A DNA stretch of 64,000 nt, from NCBI GenBank assembly GCA_011799875.1, contig CM022301.1, forward strand, positions 324,588,929-324,652,928, read 5' to 3'. The notes beneath the pieces are model-generated. The model was given only the letters and a program-made list of their open reading frames with translations. It was not told where the DNA came from and searched no databases. This document shows positions 1 to 11,947 of the stretch, one piece after another. Source of the stretch: Thinopyrum elongatum (lineage: Eukaryota > Streptophyta > Magnoliopsida > Poales > Poaceae). Position 1 is the stretch's first letter. Every line of letters begins with the position of its first letter. Made by a program: the position numbers and the translations under genes.

Positions 1-520
1 CCAGTGATATCCCAACCATTAGTACTAAAACTGGCAGACCTTAGGGTAGGGGTCCCGAGCTGTCGATCTCGGATCAATGGGTAACAAGGGATGAAGGAGA
101 CAGTATTTACCTAGGTTCAGGACCTCTCGAAGAGGTAATACCCTGCGTCCTGCTTTGATTATATTGATGATTGTGTATCGAGTACAGACTTGATCTACCT
201 TGAGATCGTGAGTAGTGTTCTAAGCCTAGGGCTAGGTGGATGTGATTATGATTGATTGTCCTCTACTAGCTAAACCCCTCAACTTATATAGATGCCAGGG
301 GGTACCTAGGGTTACGCATGGTCGGTCGCCGATCTAAAGATGCACATGGCGGCGGGCGAAGCTGTCCTTGGAGTACACGTCAAGTCTTCGGCGGAGTACA
401 TGTCGATCACGTTAAGGTGTGAGGCTTTCAGAGTCCTTCCTTGTGAGAACGATGGACCATAAGCTCGGCCATGGACTGCGGGCCAGCTAGGTTGGTACCC
501 CCTAGTCTAGGACACCGTTA
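1..520 (-). repeat. 3' LTR of element T (diverged; left end approximate)
   Basis: The segment aligns by eye with the reverse complement of the F1 and F2 LTRs: the dinucleotide-rich end (about 20-60), the block containing CCTCTCGAAGAGGTAA near 122, a minus-strand TATATAAG box at 283-290, and the end GTCTAGGACACC at 505-516, which matches the reverse of GGTGTCCTGGAC. The outer terminus reads TAAC on the minus strand rather than TG, so it is mutated. The left end is probably near position 20; the first bases may be flank. Length near 500 bp fits the 492-493 bp LTRs of F1 and F2. Confidence 0.65.
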
Positions 521-897
521 GTAGCCCCTGAACTGGTCTTTGACGCCGAGGACGATGCTCTTTTGGCTGAAAGACTTCGACTTTGGAGTCTTTGGCTTGA
601 TAGACGAGTTCCTGTGCATTATTTTGAGTTCGGCTTTGAAGTCTTCGGTTCGACAGATGAGTTTTTCTCGGGATCTGTCCCCACCACACATGATTTCTAG
701 ACCCTTCCCTCGATCATCGTGCCATCTGGAGAATCGGGCCACTTTATGGTAGGACGTTGAAGCATCGTCCCTTTTTCCCTTTATTTAACGGGTACACAGT
801 GCAAGATTACGACAAAGCACAACTTGACCATCCCCCTCTGCAATCTGGTGCAGATTTTCCCCCTCCCCCCCAAGGTCTAGCCTCAAGATCTTAAGAA
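521..897 (-). other. Element T: polypurine tract and spacer before the antisense ORF
   Basis: On the minus strand CAGGGGCTAC directly abuts the LTR (521-530), the usual form of the polypurine tract in these elements. The rest is spacer. On the plus strand a weak TATTTAA (782-788) lies about 115 bp upstream of the antisense ORF's ATG and may be a decayed TATA box. Short ORFs on both strands here match nothing I recognise. Confidence 0.5.
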
Positions 898-3800
898 ATG
901 GCGAGCGATGCAGGCTCCTCTATGCGACCCCAAGGTCCCCTCAAGGGTGACTGGGGGAGCTACTCCATCACGCGCCTTCAACTGGAGCAGCTCACCACCT
1001 AGGGCTATCTACTGGATTCAGATATGGCTTCCACTCACTCGGGTTTAATATCTGTTGACTGGCGGACACATGCTGATAGCCATCCTACCCCTCACGGGAA
1101 TGAGCGGGTATGTTTTGTTCCTTTTCTTCTTCGTGGCCTGGGATTTCCTATCCATCCCTTCCTCTGGGTCCTGCTCGAATTATATGGGATCCAACTCCAG
1201 AACCTCACCTACAACTCGATTCTACATATCGCGGGGTTCATCGCCCTTTGCAAAATGTACCTCGAACGCGTGACACATTTCGGGCTATGGAGGAAGTACT
1301 TTTGCGTGATGCCCTGTTCCCGAGGCGGGAAGATATACAAAGTGGGCGCGGCCGAGGACTGCCGAATAGCCGGCATTGACTACCCCGTAGGCACCCCTAG
1401 AGAAGATGCCGACACATGGGTGTCCGAGTGGTTTTACATGGCTGACGTCCCGCTGCATGACCCGGTCCGCCTAGGCTCCCGACCTTCTCCTCGAAGCCTT
1501 TGAAGAAGCATTTTAACTAGAGGCCACGGAGCGCCACTCAAGAGGACAACACCAATGTGGCTCGCCTAGAGGCTCAAGTAAAGTTTTTGACAAACACCGG
1601 CCTCATTATCATAGATGTGATCGCAATGTCATCGGCCAAAAAGTCCAACCTCTTCAGCAGCGCCAACACTTGTTGTGTATGTACAACGGGACCGACGATG
1701 CCACCTGATCAATTTGAGAAGGCTTCAAAGATCAAATGGCCTTTGGGACAACTCTGGCTGGCCTATACCAAGGAGAAGCAGCGGAATTTGCGAAGCAAAA
1801 ATTCATAGACGGACTGTCTTGCTACAACTCCACCGAAATAGTAAGTTTCCCCAAATTTCCTTGTCTATCCAAGCTATTTTATTTTTACCTCTTCCGATCA
1901 ATCATTCGATATATCTGAACAGAGATGGAGGCATTGGGTCCAAACCCAGAGCTGCCCCGCGCCCGAGCCGGGGATGTATCATCAGGACAACGACCTTGGC
2001 TTCCATGAAGACAAAGAATCATCCACCATATACGAAGGGGGACATCTTATCAATAGAGCCTTGATGGCTCGAAAGTGGCTATCATTCTCGATCCGCCGAG
2101 AATGGGACCATCTTCATCGGTAAAACCTCCTCTTGCCTCTACTCAAAAGAGAACTTCATGTAATGAGGCCCCAAGCACCCTGACTTCTCTTCCTAAGGGT
2201 CGGCGTTCAAAACACCCGCACAACAGTATGACCCCTCCAAGGGGCCCCTTGACGGAAACACAACTAGCCCGGCTACCGATAGCGACCATTGAGGTGGAGT
2301 GCGACACCTCTCCCTTGCACAGGTAGCACCCTTGTTATTTTCCCCTAAGAGTAGCTTATTGCAGGTTTTAATTTTCTCATATCCCTCACAGGTAGTCCAC
2401 CCATCCTGCTGTAGCGGGAGAGGCAAGCGCCATGGGGACCTCGGTTCTGAGGGGTGGCACCGAACCCTTTACTACCTTGGGGAACGCACCTGAAGTACCT
2501 CAGCCGAAGGATTCGGGGACCTGTTCATCTACCACCTCCATAGTCGAAAGTGCCATGAACCACCAGCGGTGGAAGGCTTCTTTACGGAATTGTGCCTTTT
2601 ATAGCCAAGAGTTTAATGCCCTTAGTTCGGTGGATGCTTACCTCGGGGACAGCCTGTTCTGTCTTTGAGAAGGCAGTGGATGTTTTATCCAAAGGCTTGC
2701 AGGTAAGGTGCCTTTGAGCTTTCTTAGTCTTCAAAATTTACTGTGCTTATCTTTAGTCGTTTGCTTGAGGGCAAACTAGGCTGCCAAACATGGTAGTAGC
2801 CCCTAAGACACTTGTTGGATGGTACATAGCGGAAGTAGATTCGAAAAATGTCCGAAGAAGATAGGGAGTGAATGCCAATCCTAGTATCCCCAAGCCTTGA
2901 TATGGGCACTGGTGACCGTATGAAGCTTTGTTTTAATGAAAATTTTACCTTTGATAGGATTCTCAGGAGAGGAATAATGACCTCTTCGAGGTGCTCACCT
3001 GGGCCGAAACAAAGCTAAATGTTGCGCTATCTAAGGTGGACCATGTTAAAGAGTTCACTAGAGAAGCGCACGGTAAGTGCCTCTTGTCTTATGCTATTCT
3101 TGCTATAAAGAACTTTAGACCATGTAATAACGTGGTATATTACCATAGCAGCGGAAGCCATGCATTGGTCAACTCAAAATGGACCTGAAGCAGGCCCGTG
3201 AAGATCTGCTATATGCCGAGTTGTAGCGTCAGGCTAGCCATCATGTGTTGACCCGGAGCAGGGAAGATACAAATGCGCTTAAAGCAAAGAATGCGCAATA
3301 GGCCCAGGAGGTTGAAGATCTAAAGGCTCGACTAGCCTCAGCTGAGGTGAAGGTCAAAAAACAAGCCAAGCAATGGCCATAAATGCACCTTTTTCTTTGA
3401 AACGGCTCTTAGCACATGACCGTTGTATTGTTTTTTTGGGCTAATTCGCTACCTCTGATAGTTTTATTGGTAGGTTGTCTCCTCGAGGCTGCTCACCCTT
3501 TGCTCGAAGATGCTTTGAAAAAGCTTTTCGAAGTGCATGAGCGAGCACGAAAGGCTATGAAAGTCGTTTTCAAGGCTTTATGGCCCGAGGAGGAGAGTGT
3601 GCCTAAAGACATGTCCATCCTCGCCGAGCTCCTTAAGGGGGCTCGACGCCGAATACAAGCCTGGGAGATATCGGCTTGTTGGGAGGGAGCGAGGGAGGCA
3701 TGGGCGATGGTCAAAACGCATTACACCGGCGTAGAAATTGTGCACCTTGCCGAGGTGGGCCCTTTAGGGGCTGAAAGGAAGGAGGTACTGACTAGCTTGG

Positions 3801-3901
3801 TGTATGATAACATGATGCCTGCCGCTCATTTTTCTCACGGGGACTGTGCCCTTGATTCTTTGATAGACGGTCTAGATAAAAGTAATGCATTTGGTGTATG
3901 A
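898..3901 (+). pseudogene. Antisense ORF of element T: 'putative gypsy type transposon' (Transposase_28-like) protein, intron-bearing and decayed
   Basis: The reading frame opens at ATG 898 (MASDAGSS...) and continues in frame, past a TAG near 1000, into an open stretch 1024-1503. That stretch includes NERVCFVPFLLRGLGFPIHP, LHIAGFIALC and WVSEWFYMADVPLHDPVR, the signature of the plant 'putative gypsy type transposon' family (PF04195, from memory). The C-terminal exon at 3474-3901 (FKALWPEEES, LLKGARRRIQAWEISAC, REAWAMVKTHYTG) also fits these proteins. Between them are decayed coiled-coil-like segments and GT-AG intervals that look like introns: 1841-1922, 3073-3151, and one ending at AG 3472-3473. 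The protein's role is unknown. It is coded opposite to element T, next to its 3' LTR, matching the aORF described in Tat-lineage elements. Stops and frameshifts make it a pseudogene. Family call good; intron bounds inferred. Confidence 0.75.
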
Positions 3902-4534
3902 TGACTCTATGTATCCTAGTACTTTACGTCATTGATGAGGCCATCGGCTTCTATCTCCTTGTCCAGTGACCAAGGAGTGTCCCTTACTTCCGGCCCGAAC
4001 AGTCGGGCTAGATATTTCGGGCGATAAGGCAATACGGCCCTATGGTTTGAAAGACAAAAGTGGGGCAGGAAGTTATGTTATATTACTATTTAACGTAAGA
4101 AACATCTTTCGAGAAAAATAGTTCTTCCAACAGTTCCTTTTCTCGGGGAGTCATATTGAACACACATGTCCGAAGACAACAGACCTCGGGGGCTAGCCCC
4201 TGGTCAGGGTTTAAAGACCTGAGCCATTCCTTCTCTCCCATCATGGCCGACCGATTATATCCGTTAAGAGCACTAGGTTTCGGCTTTACCCATCTGAGGT
4301 ACTGATCTAGATGACCCGGAAGTAACAATCATAGCAGTGCTCCCTTTACCCCTTATCCAAACTGTCGGGAACATAAGGGACAAGCACATGAGCCAGGTGA
4401 CCCAGCTTTGCCAAATCTTAAGTCAAATCGGTGCATATTTTGACTTTAAAGAAGATAGAATAGGAAGACGGCAAAAACACATGCTTGAGAGAACATGCTT
4501 TGGTTAATCATAGCCCACCAGGGCGATGTGAGTC
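3902..4534. other. Non-coding tail of element T before S2-1
   Basis: About 630 bp between the antisense ORF and the S2-1 insertion. A minus-strand (element-sense) open stretch of 80 codons at 4086-4328 has no family I recognise. No LTR, promoter or repeat is evident. The last five bases, GAGTC (4530-4534), would be the left TSD of S2-1; the partner copy is not in the window. Confidence 0.5.
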
Positions 4535-7511
4535 TGACACATCTCCGTCGTATCTACTTTTCCAAACACTTTTGCTCTTGTTTTGGACTCTAATTTGCAT
4601 GACTTGAATGAAACTAACCCGGACTAATGTTGTTTTCAGCAGAATGTACCATGGTGTTGTTTTGTGTAGAAATAAAAGTTCTCGGAATTGGACGAAACTT
4701 TTTGGAGATTTTTTATGGAATATATAAAAAATACTGGAGCCAAGAACCACTAGAGGGGGGACACCCTGTGCCCACAAGGTACCAGGGCACGGCCTCCCCC
4801 CCAGGCGCACCCTGGTGGGTGGTGGGGCCCACGTGGCTCCGCTGACCCTAATCTCGACACTATAAATTCCAATATTCAGAGAAAACAAATAGGAGAGGAT
4901 GTTTCATCATGTTTTACGATACAGAGTGATACGTCTCCAACGTATCTATAATTTTTTATTGTTCCATGCTATTATATTATCTGTTTTGGATGTTTTATAT
5001 GCATTAATATGCTATTTATATTATTTTTGGGACTAACCTAGAGCCCAGTGCCAGTTTTTGATTTTTCCTTGTTTTGACTTTTACAGAAAAGTAATATCAA
5101 ATGGAGTCCAAATGGAATAAAACTTTACGGTGATTTTTATTGGACCAGAAGATACCCACAAGACTTGGAGAGGAGGCCAGAAGACCCACGAGGCGGCCAC
5201 AAGCCGTGGGGGCGCGCCCCAAGGGGGACGCACCCCCTGGCTTGTGGGCCCCTCGTGGACCGTCTTGACCTAATCTCTGCACTATAAATCCTCAAATATT
5301 CCCCCTACACCAGAGAGCACACCAAAAATACTTTTCCGCCACCGCAAGCTTCTGTTCCCGTGAGATCCCATCTTGGGGCCTTTTTTGGCACTCCACCGGA
5401 GGGGGATTCGATCACGGAGGACCTCTACATCAACCTTGTTGCCCTTCCGATGAAGCGTGAGCAGTTTACCACGGACCTAAGGGTCCATAGCTAGTAGCTA
5501 GATGGCTTCTTCTCTCTCTTTGATCTTCAATACAATGTTCTCCTCGGTGTTCTTGGAGTTCTATCCGATGTAATCTTCTTTTGCGGTGCGTTTGTTGAGA
5601 TCCGATGAATTGTGGATTTATGATCAGATTATACACGAATATTATTTGAGTTTTCTCTGAACTCTTTTATGCATGATTAAGATATCTTTGTATTTATCTT
5701 CGAACTATCGGTTTGGTTTTGCCAACTAGATTGGTTTTTCTTGCAATGGGAGAGGTGCTTAGTTTTGGGTTCAATCTTGCGGTGTCCTCACCCAGTGACA
5801 AAAGGGGTAGGGAGGCATGTATTGTATTGTTGCCATCAAGGATAAAAAGATGGGGTTTATGTCATATTGCTTGAGTTTATCCCTCTACATCATGTCATCT
5901 TACTTAAAGCGTTGCTCTGTTCTTATGAACTTAATACTCTAGATGCAGGAAGGAGTCGGTCGATGTGTGGAGTAATAGTAGTAGATGCAGAATCGTTTTG
6001 GTATACTTGTCATGGACGTGGTGCCTATATTCATGATCATTGCCTTAGATGTCTTCATAATTATGCGCTTTTCTATCAATTGCTCAACAGTAATTTGTTT
6101 ACCCACTATATGTTTTCTTCAAGAGAGAAGCCTCTACTGAAACCAATGCCCCCTGGGTCTATTTTCCATCATATATTTTCAGATCTATAAACCAAAAAAC
6201 CCGAAAATACCTTGCTGCAAATTATTTATATTTACTTTAGTTTGCTCTTTTATTTATTTTTTATACCTATCTCTATTAGATCTCACTCTTCTTCGTGACC
6301 ATGAAGGGATTGACAACCCCTTTTTCGCATTGTGTGCAAGTGTTGGTTAGTTTGTGCAGGTGCATATATTGGGGACTTGCTTGTGCCTCCTACTGGATTG
6401 ATACCTTGGTTCTTAACTAAGGGAAATACTTATCTCTACTTTGCTGCATCACCCTTTCCTCTTCAAGGGAAAAATCAACGCAAGCTCAAGAAGTAGCACA
6501 GAGCCGCCGCCACCTCCTGTTCTTCATCGGGAGGCCAGATCTGGAGTCCGTTCGGGGCTCCGGAGAGGGGGATCTTCCATCTTTGTCATCATCAACCATC
6601 CTACATCACCAATTTCATGATGCTCACCACCGAGAGTGAGTAATCTCTTCGTAGGCCTGCTGGACGGTGATGAGTTGGATGAGATTTATCATGTAATCGA
6701 GTTAGTTTTGTTAGGGCTTGATCGCTAGTATCCACTATGTTCTGAGATTGATGTTGCTATGACTTTGCTATGCTTAATGCTTGTCACTAGGGCCCGAGTG
6801 CCATGATTTTAGATCTGAACCCTTTATGTTTTCATGAATATATTTGTGTTCTTGATCCTACCATGCAAGTTATATGCACCTGCTATGTGTTATGATCCGC
6901 ATACCCCAAGTTGACAATAATTGGGATTCTTTCCGGTGATTATCGTAGTTTGAGGAGTTCATGTATTCACTATGTGTTAATGCTTTGTTTTGGTTCTCTA
7001 TTAAAAGGAGGCCTTAATATCTCTTAGTTTCCTTATGGACCCTGCTGCGACGGGAGGGTAGGACAAAAGATGTCATGCAAGTTCTTTTCCATAAGCACGT
7101 ATGACTATATACGGAATACATGCCTACATTACATTGATGAATTGGAGCTAGTTCTGTGTCGCCCTAGGTTATGACTGTTACATGATGAATATCATCCAAC
7201 GAAATCACCGATCCAATGCCTACGAGCTTTTCACATAATTGTTCTTGCTAAGTTACTACTGTTTCTACTACTGTCACAATTGCTACAAAGCTACTGTTAC
7301 CGTTACTATTGCCCTTAGTATTACTGCTATCACTATCAAATTACCATACTACTGTGCTGCAACTATTTAGTCTCCAGGTGTGGTTGAATTGACAACTCAA
7401 CTGCTAATACTTAGAAATATTCTTTGGCTCCCCTTGTGTCGAATCAATAAATTTGGGTTGAATACTCTACCCTCAAAAACTGTTGCGATCCCCTATACTT
7501 GTGGGTTATCA
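4535..7511 (+). repeat. 5' LTR of S2-1, interrupted by solo LTR S1-1
   Basis: Two parts, 4535-4926 and 6504-7511, sum to 1400 bp, almost equal to the reconstructed 1402-bp 5' LTR of S2-2. It begins with TG, carries a TATAAAT at 4861-4867, and ends with CTTGTGGGTTATCA at 7511. Within the second part is an AT-rich stretch of short ACTACTGTTAC-like repeats around 7255-7350, also present in S2-2. The break falls inside GATACAGAG, equivalent to GATACGGAG in the uninterrupted copies. Confidence 0.88.
4927..6498 (+). mobile_element. Solo LTR S1-1 (WHAM/Sabrina-type), TSD CAGAG
   Basis: A single 1572-bp LTR begins TGATACGTCTCCAACGTATC and ends CAAGAAGTAGCA. It is flanked by perfect 5-bp duplications CAGAG at 4922-4926 and 6499-6503, and no internal domain is present. 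It contains TATAAAT at 5283-5289. Such solo LTRs arise by recombination between the two LTRs of one element. It sits inside the 5' LTR of S2-1. The 107-codon open stretch at 5867-6190 lies within the LTR and has no sign of being a gene. Confidence 0.93.
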
Positions 7512-7522
7512 AGACCTTCCTC

Positions 7523-7540
7523 TGGCGCCGTTGCCGGGGA
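7523..7540 (+). other. Primer binding site of S2-1 (tRNA-Asp type)
   Basis: TGGCGCCGTTGCCGGGGA lies 11 bp after the 5' LTR end. It is complementary to the 3' end of plant tRNA-Asp including CCA, a common primer of Athila/Tat-group Gypsy elements. The S2-2 copy has two mismatches at the same place. Confidence 0.85.
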
Positions 7541-7589
7541 GCATAGCTATATTTGTTGAGTCACTTGGGATTTATATCTATTGATCACT

Positions 7590-9875
7590 ATGAAGAATCT
7601 TAAGGATGATAGAACCAAGATCGTTCCCTCTAAGACGAGGGGAGGTAAGGAACTGTTATCTAGCTCTGCACTTGATTCACCTTCTGTTTTGAGTAAGCTT
7701 GCAACACCACCACCTGCTATTAATTCTGATATGTCGCAAGTAATTGATGATGCTACTTCTGCTTTGAACGATGCTTATGATGATGCCAGTACTTTGCTTG
7801 ATAAGACTGTGCCACTAGGTGAATTTCTTGATGAACAACTTGCTAGAGCTAAGGAAATTGAGAATGCTGAAACTGATGAGATTACTGAAACTGATGAAAT
7901 TATTGAGACTGAAAATTATGAAACACCTATTAGACCTAGCTCTCCTTGATATGAATTGCCTAAGATACCTGAAGGTTATGTTATGGAAGGAGAGGTAGCT
8001 AGGGACTTTCTTACTAGTAATGATAGAGATGATCTAAACAAATATTAGTCAAGTTGAAAAAAAAATCTTTAAATGCTAGAATGAAATATGATCCTAAGTT
8101 TTCTACTTCACCCATCATTATTACTGATAAGGATTATGAATTCTCTGTTGACCCAGAGTTAATTACTTTGGTTGAATCTGATCCTTTCCATGGTTATGAA
8201 ACTGAAACCATCGTGGCACATCTTACTAAACTAAATGATATTGCCACCCTATTTGCTCATGAGGAAAAAAATCGCTATTACTCTATTCTCAAGTTATTTC
8301 CTTTCTCGTTAAAGGGTGATGCTAAGATATGGTATAATACTCTTGCTCCTGGTTGTGTGCGTAGTCCCTAGGATATGATTTATTACTTCTCTGAAAAATA
8401 TTTTCCTGCTCATAAGAAACAAGCTGCCTTACAGGAAATATTTAACTTTGGGCAAATTGAAGAAATGAGTCTCCCACAAGCTTGGGGGAGGCTTCTCCAA
8501 TTACTAAATGATTTACCTGATCATCCTCTTAAGAAAAATGAAATACTTGATATGTTCTACAATAGACTAGCCCATGCTTCTAGGGACTACCTACATAGTT
8601 GTGCTAGTTGTGTTTTCAGGGAACGCACTATTGAACAAGCTGAGAAACTATTGAATAATATGTTTAAGAATGATAATGATTGGACATTTCCTGAACCACC
8701 GCCTAAACCCACTCTGAAGAAGAGGGGTATTTTATTTCTCAATCCTGAAGATATGCAAGAAGCAAAGAAACGTATGATGGAAAAAGGTATTAAAGATGAA
8801 GATGTTAAGAATTTACCACCTATTGAAGAAATACATGGTCTTGACACACCACCACAGGTGGTAGAGGTAACTTTCTCTTATAAAGATTGATGAAGGTGAC
8901 ATGCCCTATAATAAATCTCCTAGTCAATGCTTGTATGAATTTGATAATTACATTATTACAAGAGCATTTCAATGCAAATGTTATGAAACAATTGAAACAA
9001 AATGCTTACATGATTCATCGTTTGAGTGACTTTCTATTTAGAATTGTTAATGATGTCAAAGGTGTAAGTAAACATGCTTCTATGGTCCAAACTCAGTTAG
9101 AACAAGTTGCTAAATCTCAAAGTGAATTGCTCAATGAAATGAATAATAATATGAATGATCATGTTGTTAGAGTAATGACTAGAGGAGGTAAAATGACTCA
9201 GGAGCCACTTTATCCTCAAGGTCACCCTAAAAGAATTGAACAAGACTCTCAAATAATTAATATTGATGCACCTAGTCCATCTAAAAATAAAAAGGAAAAG
9301 AAAAATGGTAGGACTTTGCATACTTCTAGTGAACCTGAGGTAGAAAAACCTTCTGAGAATGATAATGATGTTTCTATTTCTAATGCTGAAACACAATCTG
9401 GCAATGAACATTCACCTAGCGATAATGATAATGGCAATGATGATGCTCATGTAGATGCTCAACCAGACAATGATAAGGAACCAAATACTGATGTTGAAAT
9501 AGAACCTGCTGTTGATCTTGATAACCCATCTTCTAAAAATAAATGCTATGATAAGAGAGATTTTGTTGCTAGAAAACATGGTGAAGAAAGAGAACCACGG
9601 GTTCAGAAACCCATGCCTTTCCCGCCTAAACCATCTAAGAATAAAGATGATGAAGAATTTGAACGCTTTGTCGAAATGCTTAGGCCAGTCTTTTTGCGTA
9701 CTCATTTAACTGATATTCTGAAGATTGCCCCTTATGCTAAATACATGAAAGATATTGTCACTAATTAAAGAAAAAAAATACCTAAAGCTGAAATCTCCAC
9801 CATGCTTGCTAATTATTCTTTTAAGGATGGAGTACCTAAAAAAGTAGGAGATTCAGGAATACCAACTATACCATG
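7590..9875 (+). pseudogene. gag: gag (5' part of gag-protease) of S2-1, decayed
   Basis: The ATG at 7590 matches the start of the S2-2 gag at 43742. The same protein can be followed in segments: 7590-7949, 8054-8371, 8375-8890 and 8887-9768. Stops include TGA at 7947, TAG at 8369 (where S2-2 has CGG) and TAA at 9766, and the frame changes near 8040 and 8885. The central part (about 8130-8690) has the Athila-type gag core, with LFPFSLKGDAKIWYN, PQAWGRLLQLLNDLPDHP and a cysteine pair CASCVFRERT. An acidic, Asn/Asp-rich linker follows at 9330-9540. The frame stops at the F1 insertion just before the protease. In the intact family the product would be the capsid polyprotein. Confidence 0.88.
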
Positions 9876-10368
9876 TGAGGGTGTCCTGGACTAAGGGGTC
9901 CTCGTGCTGCCGGCCTATCTCTCATAGGGCCGGATTGATGGGCTACCTTTGATTCATTGAAGGAAGCCGGACTGCAGGCGACCCCATGCTCCAGAAGGAA
10001 ACCTCCGAAGACTTGGCGTATCCTCCAACTCTAGTTAGCGTAACCAGCATGTTTATCCCCAGATGGTAACCAACCATATGTAACCCTAGGTGCTCTTGGT
10101 GTCTATATAAACCAGAGGGCTAGACCGTACAAGGAGAGAACCATTATCACCATATCCACCTAGGGTTAGTTCATCCGATCTTGAGGTAGACCAACTATGT
10201 AATTGTCATACAAACACATCAATACATCCAAGCAGGACGTAGGGTTTTACCTCCATCAAGAGGGCCCGGACCTGGGTAAACATCGTCTCTTTCATTCCTA
10301 TTACCCTCGATCTAAGATCCACAGCTCAGGACCCCCTACCCCGAGGTCTTCCGGTTTTCACACCGACA
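9876..10368 (+). repeat. LTR of F1 (493 bp)
   Basis: Begins TGAGGGTGTCCTGGACTAAG and ends TTTTCACACCGACA. It contains TATATAAA at 10104-10111 and the block GGGTTTTACCTCCATCAAGA near 10242. The architecture matches the F2 LTR (492 bp), but many substitutions separate the two, so they are related rather than twin LTRs of a young element. The Fatima-like name is from memory. Confidence 0.85.
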
Positions 10369-10376
10369 TTGGTGCT

Positions 10377-11265
10377 TGACGGCGTTCTGGGAACCAGGGT
10401 ACCCAGACTTGCCTGCCTGCGGCCCACGGCGTGGCTCCATCAATGGCCTGGTACGGCCCACCTCCAAGGCTATCAAGACAAGACCCTCGCGAGGGGCCAA
10501 GCCTCACGAGGTGGACGACACCAAGACCTCCCGAGGGAGCGGCCTCCCCAGGCGGCCTCCCGAGGAGCAGAGATTTCTATGCAGGTACCCAGCCTCATGA
10601 GGCTACCATGATGCAAGCCATGACGACCAAGGCCAGGCGGGTGCTAGCGGGCACAGAAGAGGCAGTTTCCTCTTTGGTGCTAAGGAGGCAAGTGCAGGCG
10701 CGGGTTCCCAAGGAATCTGGCAAAGGTTTCCATTCCGGTGCAACGAGACCAAGGCCACCGGCGTGGCAGGATGGATGTCATCGTCGAGCCCACTGCTGCG
10801 TCACGACCAGAAGCTTTGCAAGCGAAGACCACCTTTCATCAGGAAAAGATGTACTACTTGTCCCCTTTCAAATTGGCCACTGTGGGATCCCTTCCCGCCT
10901 ACGTTATGAGGGAAGAGGACCGAGGCCACTATAAGTATAGGTTAGCCACCACCGTAGAAGGGAACCGGATCGGATCCGAACCTCGTTGACTGATTCCCTC
11001 ACCCATAGACCTCGCGAGGTTGTTCATCCCTTGTACTAGTTCATCCTCAGCCCCTCATGAGGCCAATCCACCACAAAGCAGGAGTAGGGTCTTACACCGC
11101 AAGGTCACCTGAACCTGGGTAAACTGTCGTGTTCATCTTCTTCCTTGTTCATGAGCATCGAGCCAGGCCAGAGGGCGACGAGCTGGTTGGCCGGATAGGT
11201 TGAGTCCTTCGCACATGCCCCAGAGTTCAAACCTTTCTTTGGTCCGCGGAGCCCTGAATCCGACA
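10377..11265 (+). repeat. 5' LTR of element A (889 bp)
   Basis: Bounded by TGACGGCG and CCGACA. TATAAGTA occurs at 10930-10937. It is GC-rich and aligns along its length with the A 3' LTR halves and both B LTRs. The first bases TGACGG differ from TGTCGG in the other copies. Confidence 0.9.
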
Positions 11266-11288
11266 TTTGGTGTGCCAGGTAGGGGCGT
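11266..11288 (+). other. Probable primer binding region of element A
   Basis: TTTGGTGTGCCAGGTAGGGG directly follows the LTR; the B copy reads TTTGGCGCGCCGGGTAGGGG. The position and the TGG start fit a tRNA primer site, but I cannot assign the tRNA. Confidence 0.5.
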
Positions 11289-11337
11289 GTCGAAGCCTCT
11301 CTTCCACCATTCGCTCCGCCACCGTTTTGTCGTTCCA

Positions 11338-11781
11338 ATGGCCGACGCTCGCCATGTCCGTGCCGAGCACCGGGCCGCTCGTGTCGCTCAGACGGCACCT
11401 GTGGGCAACGGCGGTCCTCGCTGCTCCACCTCTCCGGTGGCTAACGCCACCACTGACCCTGCTGCTCACGAACAGCAGGATTCGTCGCTGCCATCGTCCG
11501 TGCGGCGCAATGGCCACACCGCAACTCCATCACCCACTCCAGCCACGGCGTCGTCTTCTCATGTTCATTGCGGGCCAGCGAACGCGGAGGCTGCGCTTCT
11601 CATGGCGCGTGAGCTTCTGCGCTACCGTCCGGCCAACGACTGGCTCGGCCGCATCACCGAGCTCGTCAACGCTATCGGTGAGGCCCCTGCACCGTCCCCC
11701 GCCGTCCCTGGCGGGCGATGTGGCTCACAGCATGCCTCCTCCTCCTCCTCAGCACGGCGCGGACCCCGAGCCCAGGCGTGA
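11338..11781 (+). pseudogene. gag: Element A gag, N-terminal part
   Basis: The frame from ATG 11338 (MADARHVRAEHR) is open for 147 codons to a TGA at 11779. It includes a Ser/Thr/Pro/Ala-rich stretch and the motif AALLMARELLRYRP, which recurs in B as AALLMARELLLYRL. The gag core follows in another frame from 11948, so a frameshift separates them in both A and B. This is the expected N-terminal extension of a plant Gypsy gag. No conserved domain is recognised in this part alone. Confidence 0.6.
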
Positions 11782-11947
11782 GGCACCCCAACACGACCCG
11801 CCACGCAGGGCACCGACGCGCGATGAAGAAAGCTGCCAGGTGGTGCAGCGGCCGTAGGACGATGTGCGCGCGCTTCCAGCACCGCCGCTTCAGGACCGCG
11901 TGCTACCAGAGGCGGTGGCACGTGGGCGACAAGATCAAGCTTCCCCC

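Larger units (their letters stand above)
1..4534 (-). mobile_element. Element T: 3' part of a Gypsy LTR retrotransposon, minus strand
   Basis: Read on the minus strand, the order is: non-coding sequence (right), an antisense ORF (898-3901, coding on plus), a short polypurine tract (about 521-535), and a 3' LTR at the window's left edge. This layout, with an antisense ORF between pol and the 3' LTR, is known in Tat-lineage Gypsy elements such as RIRE2 and Grande. Gag and pol are not visible; they would lie to the right, where S2-1 interrupts the element at 4535. T is the oldest visible host sequence on this side. Orientation rests on the LTR resembling the reversed Fatima-like LTRs of this window and on the adjacent polypurine tract. 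No TSD can be seen. Confidence 0.7.
4535..9875 (+). mobile_element. Element S2-1: 5' part of an Athila-like Gypsy retrotransposon
   Basis: The element starts with TGACACATCTCCGTCGTATC (canonical form in this window TGATACGTCTCC), has a full 5' LTR interrupted by solo LTR S1-1, a clean tRNA-Asp-type primer site, and a decayed gag region. It is cut at 9875 by F1. In the second copy, S2-2, the bases after CCATG (45984-45988) continue into the protease; here they are replaced by the F1 LTR. The 3' half is not seen in the window. The element is inactive: gag has several stops and frame changes. Confidence 0.85.
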
